Below, in pieces: positions 7,866 through 16,944 of a stretch of DNA of 64,000 bases (position 1 is its first letter; the number at the start of each line of letters is the position of its first letter). The DNA is from Loktanella sp. 5RATIMAR09. GTDB taxonomy: Bacteria > Pseudomonadota > Alphaproteobacteria > Rhodobacterales > Rhodobacteraceae. Below the pieces are notes generated by a model. It was not told the origin of the DNA, made no database searches, and saw nothing but the letters and a program-made list of their open reading frames with translations. Location: positions 1 to 64,000 of the forward strand of contig NZ_LJAL01000013.1 of NCBI RefSeq assembly GCF_001419985.1. Direction: 5' to 3'. The translations under genes were made by a program, and so were the position numbers.

Positions 7866-9780
7866 TCTGGATCTGATCACAATCGGGCGTTCATCGGTTG
7901 ATCTCCACGGTGCCCAGATCGGTGGGCGTCTGGAAGATATGGGGTCATTTGACAAATACATCGGCGGCTTGCCTACCAATATTGCCTGCGGCACTGCCCG
8001 TTTGGGTCTGAAATCGGCCGTGATCACCGGCGTGGGTGACGAACATTTGGGGCGTTTCATTACCGAACAGCTTCAGCGCGAAGGCGTGGCCATTGATGGT
8101 GTGAAAGTGGACGCGGATCGCGCGACCGCCTTGGTCCTGCTTGGCATGCGCGACGAGGATCAGTTTCCGCTGGTTTTCTACCGCGAGAATTGCGCCGATA
8201 TGGGGCTGACCGAAGATGACATCGACCCGCAATTCATTAAACGAGCACGCGCGATTGTCGCCACCGGGACACATCTGAGCAATCAGCAAGTGGCCGCCGC
8301 AACCTTGAAAGCACTCAACCTCGCACGCGAGAACGGGCAGTTGACAGCTTTGGACATCGACTATCGCCCCAACCTCTGGGGCGTAGCAGGTCATGGCGCG
8401 GGCGAAGCCCGTTTCGTCGAAAGTGCGGCGGTCACCGAAAAGCTGCAGGCTTCGCTGCATCTGTTCGATCTGATCGTTGGCACCGAAGAAGAATTCCATA
8501 TCGCCGGTGGATCAACCGACACTTTGGCGGCGCTACGGGCCGTGCGGGCTGTCACGGGGGCAACTTTGGTGTGCAAACGCGGTGCGCTTGGGGCGACAGC
8601 CTTTACCGGAGACATTCCTGCCAGCCTTGAAGAGGGCGAAACAGGTCCCGGATTTCCGATTGAGGTTTTCAACGTTCTGGGGGCGGGTGACGGGTTTATG
8701 TCCGGCTTGCTCAAAGGCTGGCTCGATGGCGAAGACTGGCCTGTTGCGTTGAAATATGCCAATGCCTGTAGTGCCCTTACCGTCGGCCGTCACGGCTGCA
8801 CCCCCGCCTATCCGACATGGGAAGAGCTGAATTTCTTTCTTGTTCGTGGCATCAAGCAACCGGATTTGCGCAACGACGCGGAACTTGAACAGGTGCATTG
8901 GGCAAGCACACGCACCACACGCAGCGGCAACACATGGGATCATCTGCGCACCTTTGCCTTTGATCACCGGTCCCAGCTTGAAGAAATCAGCGGGTATTCC
9001 GCACAAAAGGGGGCCGCGTTCAAAGAGCTTTGCCTCGATGCGGCACTGCAGGTCGCGGACGGTCAGGACGGTTATGGGATCCTGTGCGACAACAGAATTG
9101 GCCGCTCTGCACTGCACCGCGCATCCGGCTCCGGTCTCTGGATCGGCCGCCCGACCGAATGGCCCGGCAGCCGTCCAATTGCCTTTGAACCCGAGCTTGG
9201 CGCGGATTTCGGCCAGTTCCGCGAATGGGCGCGGGAGAACATCGTGAAGCTGCTGGTTTTTTGTCACCCGACCGACGCGCCTGACCTGCGGGGCTTGCAA
9301 GAAGAACGCGTGAAGCGGCTGTTCACAGCGGCACGGCGCAATGGTCTGGAATTTCTGTTGGAAGTCATCCCTTCCAAAGTCGGTCCGGTAGATGACAATA
9401 CGACACCCCGGTTGATCCAGCAGTTCTACGATGCCGGTGTCTATCCTGACTGGTGGAAGCTTGAGCCCTTCAAGACAGACACCGCGTGGTCCAATGCCGT
9501 CAACGCAATTGAAACCAATGATCCACGCACCCGCGGGATTGTGGTGCTGGGCCTTGATGCACCAGAGGAAGAATTGGCACAAAGCTTTGCATTGGCGGCC
9601 AAACAGCCCTTGGTCAAAGGCTTTGCCGTTGGGCGCACCATCTTTGGCGATGCGGCACGTGCTTGGATGAAGGGTGACATGACCGATGCAGAAGCTGTGT
9701 CGCAAATGGCCGACCGCTTTGATCGGTTGTGCAAGACATGGGACAAGGCGCGGGCTGATGTCCGGTTAGACGCCGCCTGA
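7858..9780 (+). CDS. iolC: bifunctional 5-dehydro-2-deoxygluconokinase / DUF2090 aldolase domain (IolC fusion)
   Basis: 640 residues from ATG 7858 (MSDLDLITIGRSSVDLHG); upstream in-frame starts would lie inside iolG. Residues 1 to about 315 are a PfkB-family kinase: N-terminal GGLPTNIACGTARLG and the C-terminal signature VLGAGDGFMSGLL with the catalytic Asp. Residues about 325-635 form the DUF2090 domain often fused to IolC and linked to the following aldolase step (LLEVIPSK, DWWKLEPF, VVLGLDAP). The fusion covers phosphorylation and cleavage of the inositol-derived sugar acid. The reading frame is intact although iolD, iolE and iolB downstream are deleted. Confidence 0.9.
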   Translation: MSDLDLITIGRSSVDLHGAQIGGRLEDMGSFDKYIGGLPTNIACGTARLGLKSAVITGVGDEHLGRFITEQLQREGVAIDGVKVDADRATALVLLGMRDEDQFPLVFYRENCADMGLTEDDIDPQFIKRARAIVATGTHLSNQQVAAATLKALNLARENGQLTALDIDYRPNLWGVAGHGAGEARFVESAAVTEKLQASLHLFDLIVGTEEEFHIAGGSTDTLAALRAVRAVTGATLVCKRGALGATAFTGDIPASLEEGETGPGFPIEVFNVLGAGDGFMSGLLKGWLDGEDWPVALKYANACSALTVGRHGCTPAYPTWEELNFFLVRGIKQPDLRNDAELEQVHWASTRTTRSGNTWDHLRTFAFDHRSQLEEISGYSAQKGAAFKELCLDAALQVADGQDGYGILCDNRIGRSALHRASGSGLWIGRPTEWPGSRPIAFEPELGADFGQFREWARENIVKLLVFCHPTDAPDLRGLQEERVKRLFTAARRNGLEFLLEVIPSKVGPVDDNTTPRLIQQFYDAGVYPDWWKLEPFKTDTAWSNAVNAIETNDPRTRGIVVLGLDAPEEELAQSFALAAKQPLVKGFAVGRTIFGDAARAWMKGDMTDAEAVSQMADRFDRLCKTWDKARADVRLDAA

Positions 9781-9791
9781 GGGGCCAAAAA

Positions 9792-9842
9792 ATGATCGCG
9801 ACAATCCGCTTGACCGCAGCGCAGGCTTTGGTGCGCAGCTGA
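9792..9842 (+). pseudogene. iolD: 5' stub of iolD (first 16 codons)
   Basis: Eleven bases after iolC an ATG begins MIATIRLTAAQALVRS followed at once by TGA (9840-9842). IRLTxAQALVR is the conserved start of 3D-(3,5/4)-trihydroxycyclohexane-1,2-dione hydrolase, a ThDP enzyme of about 610 residues. Sequence after residue 15 no longer matches, so the deletion begins here. Confidence 0.75.
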
Positions 9843-9849
9843 TGGCCAG

Positions 9850-10029
9850 CTTGATGAAACCATGCCCGTTACAGATGGCGATGCTGTCTGCGTCCCGCGC
9901 GGGCACCACCCCTGCGGCGTGCCCTATGGGTTCGAGATGTGCTATCTGAACGTTATGGCGGGTCCCAAGCGCAAATGGCGCTTTGTTCCCGCCCTCAAGG
10001 TCACGTGGATCTTGGAACGGGACGCCTAG
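9850..10029 (+). pseudogene. iolB: 3' stub of iolB (5-deoxy-glucuronate isomerase)
   Basis: The frame from 9850 reads VTDGDAVCVPRGHHPCGVPY, GFEMCYLNVMAGPKRKWRF, and ends with ERDA at TAG 10027-10029. This is the conserved C-terminal cupin end of the IolB isomerase, including the HHP metal-site region. About the last 60 residues remain. Read together with the iolD stub, it shows one deletion that removed nearly all of iolD, everything between (iolE in related loci) and most of iolB. Confidence 0.8.
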
Positions 10030-10038
10030 CGCCAGCGA

Positions 10039-10410
10039 TCAGGTGTCTTTTTCCGCGTCTGGGACATCAAGTGTGGACCAGACATCGCCGTTGACTGGTG
10101 GTGGCGGTGTGTCACAGGCCTGACGATGCATATTCACCTTGGCAATAAAATTCGCGGAAATCGGTGCGGTCACAAAGAGAAACACCATGATCAGCAGCTC
10201 GTGAGCTGATGGCTGGCCGATATCAAAGGAGTGGATGATCGACGCGACCAGCAGCATGCCAATGCCGATGGTCCCCACCTTTGTCGGCGCGTGCAGGCGC
10301 GTCATGGGGTCGTTGAATTTGAGCAAACCAATGGCGCCGACCAGTACAAAGCCGGACCCGATGATCAAGGACAGGCAAACGAAATAGGTTCCGATAATCT
10401 GTGCGGTCAT
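10039..10410 (-). CDS. mrpG: Mrp antiporter subunit G
   Basis: 123 residues, with three TM segments in the first 95 residues (LIIGSGFVLVGAIGLLKFND is the family's first helix plus the conserved FND) and a hydrophilic tail. MrpG is a small inner-membrane subunit of the multisubunit Na+(K+)/H+ antiporter. Last gene of the mrp operon; overlaps mrpF by 4 bases. It ends 9 bases from the iolB stub, which converges on it, with no terminator-like hairpin between. Confidence 0.9.
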   Translation of the reverse strand: MTAQIIGTYFVCLSLIIGSGFVLVGAIGLLKFNDPMTRLHAPTKVGTIGIGMLLVASIIHSFDIGQPSAHELLIMVFLFVTAPISANFIAKVNMHRQACDTPPPPVNGDVWSTLDVPDAEKDT

Positions 10411-10694
10411 TCGATGATGTCCCCCCGCAAAATGAAGCGCGCCAAGGCAACAGTCGATACGAAACCCAGCATCGCAATCAGCAGGGCCACCTCGAAATAG
10501 ATCTGGACGCCTTTGTAGATGCCCAGCACGATCACAAGACCCAGCGCATTGATCACCATCGTATCAAGCGCAAGGACGCGATCACCCGAAGTTGGCCCAA
10601 GGACCAGACGGACCATCGACATCACCTGCCCAAGCGCAAGCGCCAGAAACGTGATCGCCAAGGCAATATTCAGAAACTGCGTGGCAAGTATCAT
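10407..10694 (-). CDS. mrpF: Mrp antiporter subunit F
   Basis: 95 residues with three TM segments; the RLVLGPTSGDRVLALDTM loop is the conserved MrpF motif (GPT..DRV.A.D). Inner-membrane subunit of the Mrp complex. Overlaps mrpE and mrpG by 4 bases each (ATGA), indicating coupled translation. Confidence 0.92.
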   Translation of the reverse strand: MILATQFLNIALAITFLALALGQVMSMVRLVLGPTSGDRVLALDTMVINALGLVIVLGIYKGVQIYFEVALLIAMLGFVSTVALARFILRGDIIE

Positions 10695-11191
10695 GCAAAA
10701 ATCTCCAGTAGACGTGCCTCATAGCGTGTCAGGATATCATCGCGCACCGCATCAGGATCATCCGTATGCAGGACATGCACCAGCAGGCTGCGTCCGTCAC
10801 TGGAAAGATCTGCTGAAACCGTTCCCGGCGTCAGCGTGATCGTCCCGGCGAGCATGGTTATCGCCTCTGGCTCGCGCAGCTCCAGTGGCACCACAATCCA
10901 TGCCGGTTTGAGCTTTGATGTCGGGACCGTCAGTACGATCCATGCGACCTCGATGTTGGCGACAATAATGTCCCAGATCACCACAAGGCTGTAGGTGACC
11001 ATCTTGCCTATGCGAAAGCTCTTTGGCGTGTCAGGCCACCACACGGATGTACCCCAAGGAATGATGATGCCAAGGATAAACCCAAAGACAAGCATCCCTG
11101 CTGAAAGCTCGTTTTGCAACAGCAACCAGACAACCGTCAGGATGAGCGTCAAAAGCGGATGCGGGATCAACCAATAGAAAGCGCGGCTCAT
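10691..11191 (-). CDS. mrpE: Mrp antiporter subunit E
   Basis: 166 residues. Two N-terminal TM segments (about 8-45) are followed by a third hydrophobic stretch and a soluble C-terminal half containing ITMLAGTITLTPGTVSADLS, the conserved MrpE motif, and VHVLHTDD. One base separates it from mrpD. Confidence 0.92.
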   Translation of the reverse strand: MSRAFYWLIPHPLLTLILTVVWLLLQNELSAGMLVFGFILGIIIPWGTSVWWPDTPKSFRIGKMVTYSLVVIWDIIVANIEVAWIVLTVPTSKLKPAWIVVPLELREPEAITMLAGTITLTPGTVSADLSSDGRSLLVHVLHTDDPDAVRDDILTRYEARLLEIFA

Positions 11192-11192
11192 G

Positions 11193-12734
11193 TCATTGAT
11201 CCTCCGTCGGTTCGCTCAGTTTTCCCGGTGTATCAACGACGGTCGTGATATAGGGCACGGGGCTGAACAACTGTGCCGCTATCGCGGTGGTGTACCGGTG
11301 CATGTGGCCTGCAAAGACTGTGTGCAGGGCCAAAAGCAGGATCAACCCGCCTATCGCCACATAGGACAATGTTGCCGGTGCCACCACTTTGGCTGCATCG
11401 CCGGGTGGTTGCACGCTTTGCGCTTTCCAGAACAATACGCTGCCAGCCCGCGCAAACCCCACAATGCTGACCAGACTGGAGCCAAGCACAACGGCCCATA
11501 TCCAAACCATCTGGCCACTGTCAAAGGATGCATCCAAGACCAGAAGTTTCCCAAGGAAGCCTGACAGCGGCGGCAGGCCCGCCATGGCGATTGCGGCAAC
11601 AAAAAACAGGCTGGCCGTAAGGGTCGCACTTGCAACAGGTGCTTGTGGCGTCAGGTCAAGGTTTGCACGGCTGGATCGCACCAGGTCCACAATCAGGAAC
11701 AGGGCGGCCCCTGCAAACGTGGAATGAACAATGTAGTAAAGGGCAGCGGCAATCCCTTCGGGCGTGAACAGGGCGATGGACACCATCACCATGCCCATTG
11801 ACCCGATGATCGAAAAGGCAACCAGTCTGTCAAAGCGTTTCGCCGCCAGCACACCCACCATCCCGATCGCCAACGAGACAAGAGCCGCCGGAAGCAGCCA
11901 CGTGTCATGCAGACCGGCGGTTACTTTCAGGTCAGGCGGGAAGATCAGAGTGTAGACGCGGATGATCGCATAGGCGCCGACTTTCGTCATGATCGCAAAG
12001 AGCGCCGCGACCGGCGCTGGCGCCTCGGCATAGCTCGACGGCAGCCAGAAGTGCAGAGGCACCAAAGCCGCCTTGATCGCAAAGACCAGCAAGAGCAGCA
12101 CGGCTGCCACGCGAATACCCACGGTCTCTTCCGCGCTGATCAGCGTCACCCGATTGGCCAAATCAGCCATGTTGAGCGTTCCGGTTTCCGCATAAATCGC
12201 CCCCAGTGCGAACAGGAACAACGTTGAGCCGATCAGGTTGAACAGCACATATTGGACACCGGCGCGTAAACGCCGCGTACCGCCCGCGTGGATCATCAGC
12301 CCATAAGACGCGATCAGCAGAACTTCGAAGAACACGAAAAGGTTGAAAAGGTCCCCTGTCAGGAACGCCCCCAAGATCCCCATCAGCTGAAACTGGAAAA
12401 GCGCATGAAAATGCCAGCCGCGGTTATCCCAGCCGGAACTGACCGCGTAGATCAGCACAAAGAGTGCCAGAACCGACGTCAGCAGGATCATCATCGTCGA
12501 CAACCGGTCACCCACCAGAACGATCCCGAACGGGGCTGACCAGTCGCCCAACTGGTAGAGCATGATGGTTCCGTCAGAGGCTGCCCATGCCAAAGCACCG
12601 GAAATCGCAACAAGGATCACAACACCGGCGATCGAGAACACGCGCTGGATACCGATATGAAAACGCGCCGCCAGGATAATGAAAGGCGCGAGCATTGCAG
12701 GCAACACGACAGGCGCAATAAGCCAATGGGTCAT
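11193..12734 (-). CDS. mrpD: Mrp antiporter subunit D
   Basis: 513 residues, a complex-I NuoN/NuoM-type antiporter subunit with about 14 TM helices. The conserved region VFFEVLLIASYGLMIHAG has the key Glu, and LLLVFAIKAALVPLHFWLP the key Lys, of proton-pumping antiporter-like subunits. Overlaps mrpC by 4 bases. The complex expels Na+ in exchange for H+ and supports pH and salt tolerance. Confidence 0.95.
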   Translation of the reverse strand: MTHWLIAPVVLPAMLAPFIILAARFHIGIQRVFSIAGVVILVAISGALAWAASDGTIMLYQLGDWSAPFGIVLVGDRLSTMMILLTSVLALFVLIYAVSSGWDNRGWHFHALFQFQLMGILGAFLTGDLFNLFVFFEVLLIASYGLMIHAGGTRRLRAGVQYVLFNLIGSTLFLFALGAIYAETGTLNMADLANRVTLISAEETVGIRVAAVLLLLVFAIKAALVPLHFWLPSSYAEAPAPVAALFAIMTKVGAYAIIRVYTLIFPPDLKVTAGLHDTWLLPAALVSLAIGMVGVLAAKRFDRLVAFSIIGSMGMVMVSIALFTPEGIAAALYYIVHSTFAGAALFLIVDLVRSSRANLDLTPQAPVASATLTASLFFVAAIAMAGLPPLSGFLGKLLVLDASFDSGQMVWIWAVVLGSSLVSIVGFARAGSVLFWKAQSVQPPGDAAKVVAPATLSYVAIGGLILLLALHTVFAGHMHRYTTAIAAQLFSPVPYITTVVDTPGKLSEPTEDQ

Positions 12735-13087
12735 GCGGAACCCTCCGGCTTGTCTTGGGGTGTTTCGGGTTGATCATCCACATGGTCATCATCAGAACCA
12801 AGGAAGGCACCCAAGCCGATCATCACGACGACCGCCGTCATGCCAAAGGAAATCACAATCGCCGTCAGGACCAAGGCCTGTGGCAACGGGTCTGTGTAGG
12901 TCGTGATATTGTCGCGCAGCACGGGCGGCGCACCGACGATCACACGACCCGAGGTGAACAGGAACACATTCACCGCATAGGTCAGCAGCGAAATCCCCAA
13001 AATCACCGGAAACGTCCGCAACCGCAGCACAAGGTAAATTCCCGCAGCGGTCATCACACCAATAGCGGATGCAATCAGAAATTCCAT
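12731..13087 (-). CDS. mrpC: Mrp antiporter subunit C
   Basis: 118 residues from ATG 13087 (MEFLIASAIGVMTAAGIYLV), one base after the stop of mrpA; longer upstream readings lie inside mrpA and are rejected. NuoK-like with three TM helices (GISLLTYAVNVFLF, TAIVISFGMTAVVVMIGL), where ALVLTAIVISFG is the conserved motif. The acidic C-terminal tail (about 95-118) is cytoplasmic or periplasmic and variable in the family. Confidence 0.93.
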   Translation of the reverse strand: MEFLIASAIGVMTAAGIYLVLRLRTFPVILGISLLTYAVNVFLFTSGRVIVGAPPVLRDNITTYTDPLPQALVLTAIVISFGMTAVVVMIGLGAFLGSDDDHVDDQPETPQDKPEGSA

Positions 13088-13088
13088 A

Positions 13089-15983
13089 TCACACCCCCTC
13101 CCGCGTCGTTTGGCCGGGTAGGTCTTCTCGCGAAGGATCAATATCCATCGGGTATTCGCTTTCAATTGTCTCAGAGCGGCGTGCCAACCGTGAGAAGCTC
13201 TCGAGTGACAACATGACCGCACCCACAACCGAAAGGAACACGCCAACATCAAACAGGGCTGCCGTGGCCAGCTCGAATTTCTCAAAGGGCGGGATGCGCA
13301 CATAGGTAAAAGCCGATGTCAGGAACGGTTTATCGACAAACCATGATCCGATCCCGGTCAGACCTGCGACAAGCACCCCTGCCCCGATCACCCCGTGATA
13401 CGGGTACCTCAACCGCGCGGACGCCCAAGAGAAACCACTGGCCATATATTGCATCACAACACCGATCGAAACGATCAGACCCGCGATAAACCCGCCGCCC
13501 GGTTCGTTGTGACCGCTCAGGAAGATGTAAAAGCCGACCATCATCACGATAGGCATCATCACCCGCGTCAGAACCACCATCATCATCGGGTGCACATCAC
13601 CGGCACGTGCCTGATCAGGTTTGCGGTTCAACAGCCGTGCCCGGACAGGCCCGTCCAGCAAGGTTTCCGTCAGTGCATAAATCAGCAAGGCGGCGATACT
13701 GAGTACGATGATCTCGCCGAAGGTATCAAAGCCACGAAAGTCCACCAGAATGACGTTCACCACATTGGTGCCCCCGCCACCTTTGTAGGAATTCGCCAGA
13801 TGGAACGCGGAAATCGACGTACTGACCGGATCGCGCAGGATGTAGTAATAAGCCAGTCCGAAGCTCGCCAACCCACCCGCAACAGCCACAGCAACATCAC
13901 GCATCCGGCGCAGCACGCTGCTTTCAACGGGGGTCCGGTTGGGCAGGAAGTTCAAGGCAAGCAGCATCAGGATGATCGTGACCACCTCGACCGTAAACTG
14001 GGTCATCGCAAGATCCGGGGCGCTGAGGAACACAAAACCGATCGAGACCATCAGCCCCACAATCCCGATCAGAATCAGCGACAGAAAGCGGTTGCGGTGC
14101 AGGAACACCATCCCGATGGTCGCGGCCACCAGCATCCCCCATCCGGAGATCAGAACAGGATCTGCCGTCTGCAACGCATAAACAGGTGCGCCAACGGTTC
14201 CGGTTGTCCACGCGTAATAGCCCGCAACGACGATTGTGACGGTCCCGATCGCCGCATAGCGGGTAAACGCGCCGTTATGGAGCGGCAAGACCAGCATCTG
14301 CGCCAGCTTGACGACCCCCGCAACGATTGCATCGAAAATCGTCTTCGCCTCGGGGCGCGGCAAAGCATCCCAAACGCGCAAGGCGGGCTTGAAGACGGCA
14401 AGCATCGTCAAACCGCCGACAACGGCAATGATCGACATGTAAAGCGCCGGTACCAGACCGTGCCAGATTTTCAGATGCGCCGACGGCAGTTCGGCAGCAT
14501 TACCCAGCACCGCAGCCGTCACCAGTTTAACAAACGGCTCGGCGAGGAAGGGCGCCACACCAATCAGCACAACAGGAATAATCAAGAGCGCAGGAGGTAA
14601 CCACATCCCCGCCGGCGGATCATGTGGCTTGGCAGGATAATCATCACGCACCGGACCAAAGAACACATGGCTGATCAGGCGGAAGGAGTACGCCGCCGAG
14701 AACAGCGCGCCGATTGTAGCAAGCACCGGGACCAACCATGGAGTGCTGAACAGAACCGTGTGATGCGCCTCTTCCAGCATCATTTCCTTGGATAAGAAGC
14801 CGTTGAGCAACGGAATCCCGGCCATAGATAAGGCCGCGAGCGATACAATGACAAAGGTGACAGGCATCAGGCTGCGCAAGCCCCCCAAGCGCCTGATGTC
14901 TCGTGTGTGGGCTTCATGGTCGATAATGCCGGCTGACATGAACAAGGCGGCCTTGAAGGTCGCGTGGTTCAGGATGTGAAACACCGCAGCCATCGCTCCG
15001 AACGCCGTCCCGGTTCCCAAGAGCATCGTAATCAGGCCCAGGTGGCTGACGGTTGAAAAGGCCAGCAGCGCCTTTAGGTCATGTTTGAACAGGGCAATCA
15101 CTGCCCCCAGAACCATGGTGACCAAACCCGCCGTAGTGACGATCACAAACCACTCGGGCGTACCGGACAAAACCGGCCACATGCGTGCCATGAGGAAAAT
15201 ACCGGCTTTCACCATGGTCGCGGAGTGAAGATAGGCAGATACAGGTGTCGGTGCGGCCATCGCGTGGGGCAACCAGAAATGGAACGGGAATTGCGCGGAT
15301 TTTGCAAAGCACCCCAACAAGATCAGGATCAGCGCGGGCGTATAGAGCGGATCCGCCTGTATAAGCTCGCGGTTCTGGAGGATGACACTCAGATCGTAAC
15401 TGCCCACGATCTGGCCAAGGATCAGCATGCCACCGATCATCGCAAGCCCGCCCATGCCGGTCACGGCCAGCGCCATACGCGCGCCCTGCCGTCCTGCAGG
15501 CAGATGCTTCCAATAGCCGATCGACAGGAACGACGAGAGCGACGTGAGCTCCCAGAAGATCAGCAACAAAAGGATGTTGTCGCTCAGAACTATCCCGACC
15601 ATCGCGCCCTGAAACAGCAGCAAATAGGTAAAAAACTCGCCCATATTGTCACTGCGGCTCAGATACTGCCGCGCATAAGCGATGACGAGCAGACCGATGC
15701 CAAGAATCAAAAGGGCAAAAAAGAAGCCCAAAGCGTCAAGCATCAGTGTGAAATTCAGGCCAAGCGCCGGCATCCAGTCGATCCCTGCGGTCACGACTTG
15801 CCCCGACAGGATCGCCGGCAAATTGGTCAGCAATCCGACAAAGGCGGCCAATGTGACGGTGAAAGTCACCCCCGCGCAGGCGGTCCGGCCCGCAGGATTC
15901 ATCAATCCGGGCAACAAAGCGCCAAAGAATGGCAATGCAACAATGATAAAGAGAGACACAGTAACTCCCCGTGTTTTAGCCAT
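13089..15983 (-). CDS. mrpA: Mrp antiporter subunit A fused to subunit B
   Basis: 964 residues. Residues 1 to about 660 are the NuoL/MrpA antiporter module (LLLLIFWELTSLSSFLSIGY with the key Glu, KSAQFPFHFWLPHAMAAPTP with the key Lys, SAYLHSATMVKAGIFL). About 660-810 is the MrpA C-terminal region with the MnhB-linker domain. About 815-945 is a full MrpB domain (TRVMMPIVMMVGFYIFLSGH, EPGGGFIAGLI). Fusion of A and B is common in alphaproteobacteria. First gene of the operon; promoter must lie in 15984 to about 16500. Confidence 0.95.
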   Translation of the reverse strand: MAKTRGVTVSLFIIVALPFFGALLPGLMNPAGRTACAGVTFTVTLAAFVGLLTNLPAILSGQVVTAGIDWMPALGLNFTLMLDALGFFFALLILGIGLLVIAYARQYLSRSDNMGEFFTYLLLFQGAMVGIVLSDNILLLLIFWELTSLSSFLSIGYWKHLPAGRQGARMALAVTGMGGLAMIGGMLILGQIVGSYDLSVILQNRELIQADPLYTPALILILLGCFAKSAQFPFHFWLPHAMAAPTPVSAYLHSATMVKAGIFLMARMWPVLSGTPEWFVIVTTAGLVTMVLGAVIALFKHDLKALLAFSTVSHLGLITMLLGTGTAFGAMAAVFHILNHATFKAALFMSAGIIDHEAHTRDIRRLGGLRSLMPVTFVIVSLAALSMAGIPLLNGFLSKEMMLEEAHHTVLFSTPWLVPVLATIGALFSAAYSFRLISHVFFGPVRDDYPAKPHDPPAGMWLPPALLIIPVVLIGVAPFLAEPFVKLVTAAVLGNAAELPSAHLKIWHGLVPALYMSIIAVVGGLTMLAVFKPALRVWDALPRPEAKTIFDAIVAGVVKLAQMLVLPLHNGAFTRYAAIGTVTIVVAGYYAWTTGTVGAPVYALQTADPVLISGWGMLVAATIGMVFLHRNRFLSLILIGIVGLMVSIGFVFLSAPDLAMTQFTVEVVTIILMLLALNFLPNRTPVESSVLRRMRDVAVAVAGGLASFGLAYYYILRDPVSTSISAFHLANSYKGGGGTNVVNVILVDFRGFDTFGEIIVLSIAALLIYALTETLLDGPVRARLLNRKPDQARAGDVHPMMMVVLTRVMMPIVMMVGFYIFLSGHNEPGGGFIAGLIVSIGVVMQYMASGFSWASARLRYPYHGVIGAGVLVAGLTGIGSWFVDKPFLTSAFTYVRIPPFEKFELATAALFDVGVFLSVVGAVMLSLESFSRLARRSETIESEYPMDIDPSREDLPGQTTREGV

Positions 15984-16519
15984 TCACTTGTGGGTAAAAC
16001 TGGCCAGCTTGAAAAGAGCGAAATGCGGCTTTTCGGCGTAGAACGTGGGATTTATTGGCAAATGCCTCTAAAAATATATTGATCATGGCGACAAGCCTTG
16101 GTGCGGCACCTATCCATTCACCCTGAAAGTTGACTGACAGTTGGTCTGCTTTCTCGGGCGTTTGTGTCGCTGTTTGTGTTTGAGGCACGCGTGATGAGGT
16201 GGCGCCGGTTGGCCATCTCACAGCCATTGCCCGGACGATCACGCCGCGCGTGCGGTGCTCAGTTGTCTGTCTCTCAGGTGATGATGCAGTGTGCAATATA
16301 TGTCTATCATACGCAGACGCCCCTGCGATTGACGGGTGAGGCTAAGTTTATCTTCATTGCGGGTGTTCAATTTCAGAAATACTTGCCTTTATTTAGCACA
16401 CTGACGCCAGAACAGTTTCACAACAGCATCGATCAGCGGTTTCAAACGACCACAGAATTGTTTTCCCTTCACGGCCGGGGTGGCGGTTTTGTTTCAGGCT
16501 TCGGTTTTTTCTGCGTTTC
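15984..16519. other. intergenic region upstream of mrpA
   Basis: 536 bases between the mrp operon and an IS3 orfA remnant. It should contain the mrp promoter. Small open frames here (for example 16164-16523 on the plus strand) lack a ribosome binding site and any recognisable protein character. No hairpin or repeat stands out. Confidence 0.5.
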
Positions 16520-16760
16520 TTAGGCGTGCTTGCGCGTTGATAGATTGCTGTTCTGCTTTGCCAGCAACGTCTTTGGCTTGGGCTTCTCGGCCTCGGGCAC
16601 TTTCAGCTTATTGGCGTCGGACAGCTGGATAGTGCCATAACCGGATCGCCGTTTGCAGAAGGTTCATCGCGGACACCGTGCTTGCGACAGAGATCGACAG
16701 AGTCAGCGCGATAAGAAACAAGCTCTTGTCGATGACACTGGAAGACCTGCCTCATTTGCA
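16520..16760 (-). pseudogene. IS3-type orfA remnant, frameshifted
   Basis: Minus strand. One frame contains VDLCRKHGV (about 16660-16705), the helix-turn-helix signature of IS407-type OrfA proteins. A second frame continues as YGTIQLSDANKLKVPEAEKP, then KTLLAK, matching the following GG.QLSDANKLK.LEAEN..LKKLLA region with substitutions, and ends at TAA 16520-16522. The two halves are in different frames and the end of OrfA plus all of OrfB are missing. It is an old remnant, of a different IS3 subtype from the one at 1-735. Confidence 0.65.
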
Positions 16761-16944
16761 AAACAATCCCGTGGGGTACGGTATCGAATTTGTTTAGCAA
16801 TAAGCCTCTGGCATGATCGCATGCACACCCTTAGCCACCCTTGGATAGAGCAGCGGACAATTGCAAGTTAGCGCTCCCGCTTGATCCAAATGAACGCACA
16901 TGGACAATCGCGGGGCGCTATTCCTGCCTTTTTAGCGCAACAGG

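Noticed and set aside
8533-9705. Long minus-strand open frame (390 codons) opposite iolC
   Set aside because: Shadow of the conserved IolC-DUF2090 gene; no domain character.
13395-14600. Long plus-strand open frame (401 codons) within mrpA
   Set aside because: It lies opposite a well-conserved gene, has a His/Gln/Arg-rich unnatural composition, and has no start signal.
16164-16523. Possible small gene upstream of the envelope operon
   Set aside because: No ribosome binding site, no recognisable features; it overlaps a zone of IS remnants.
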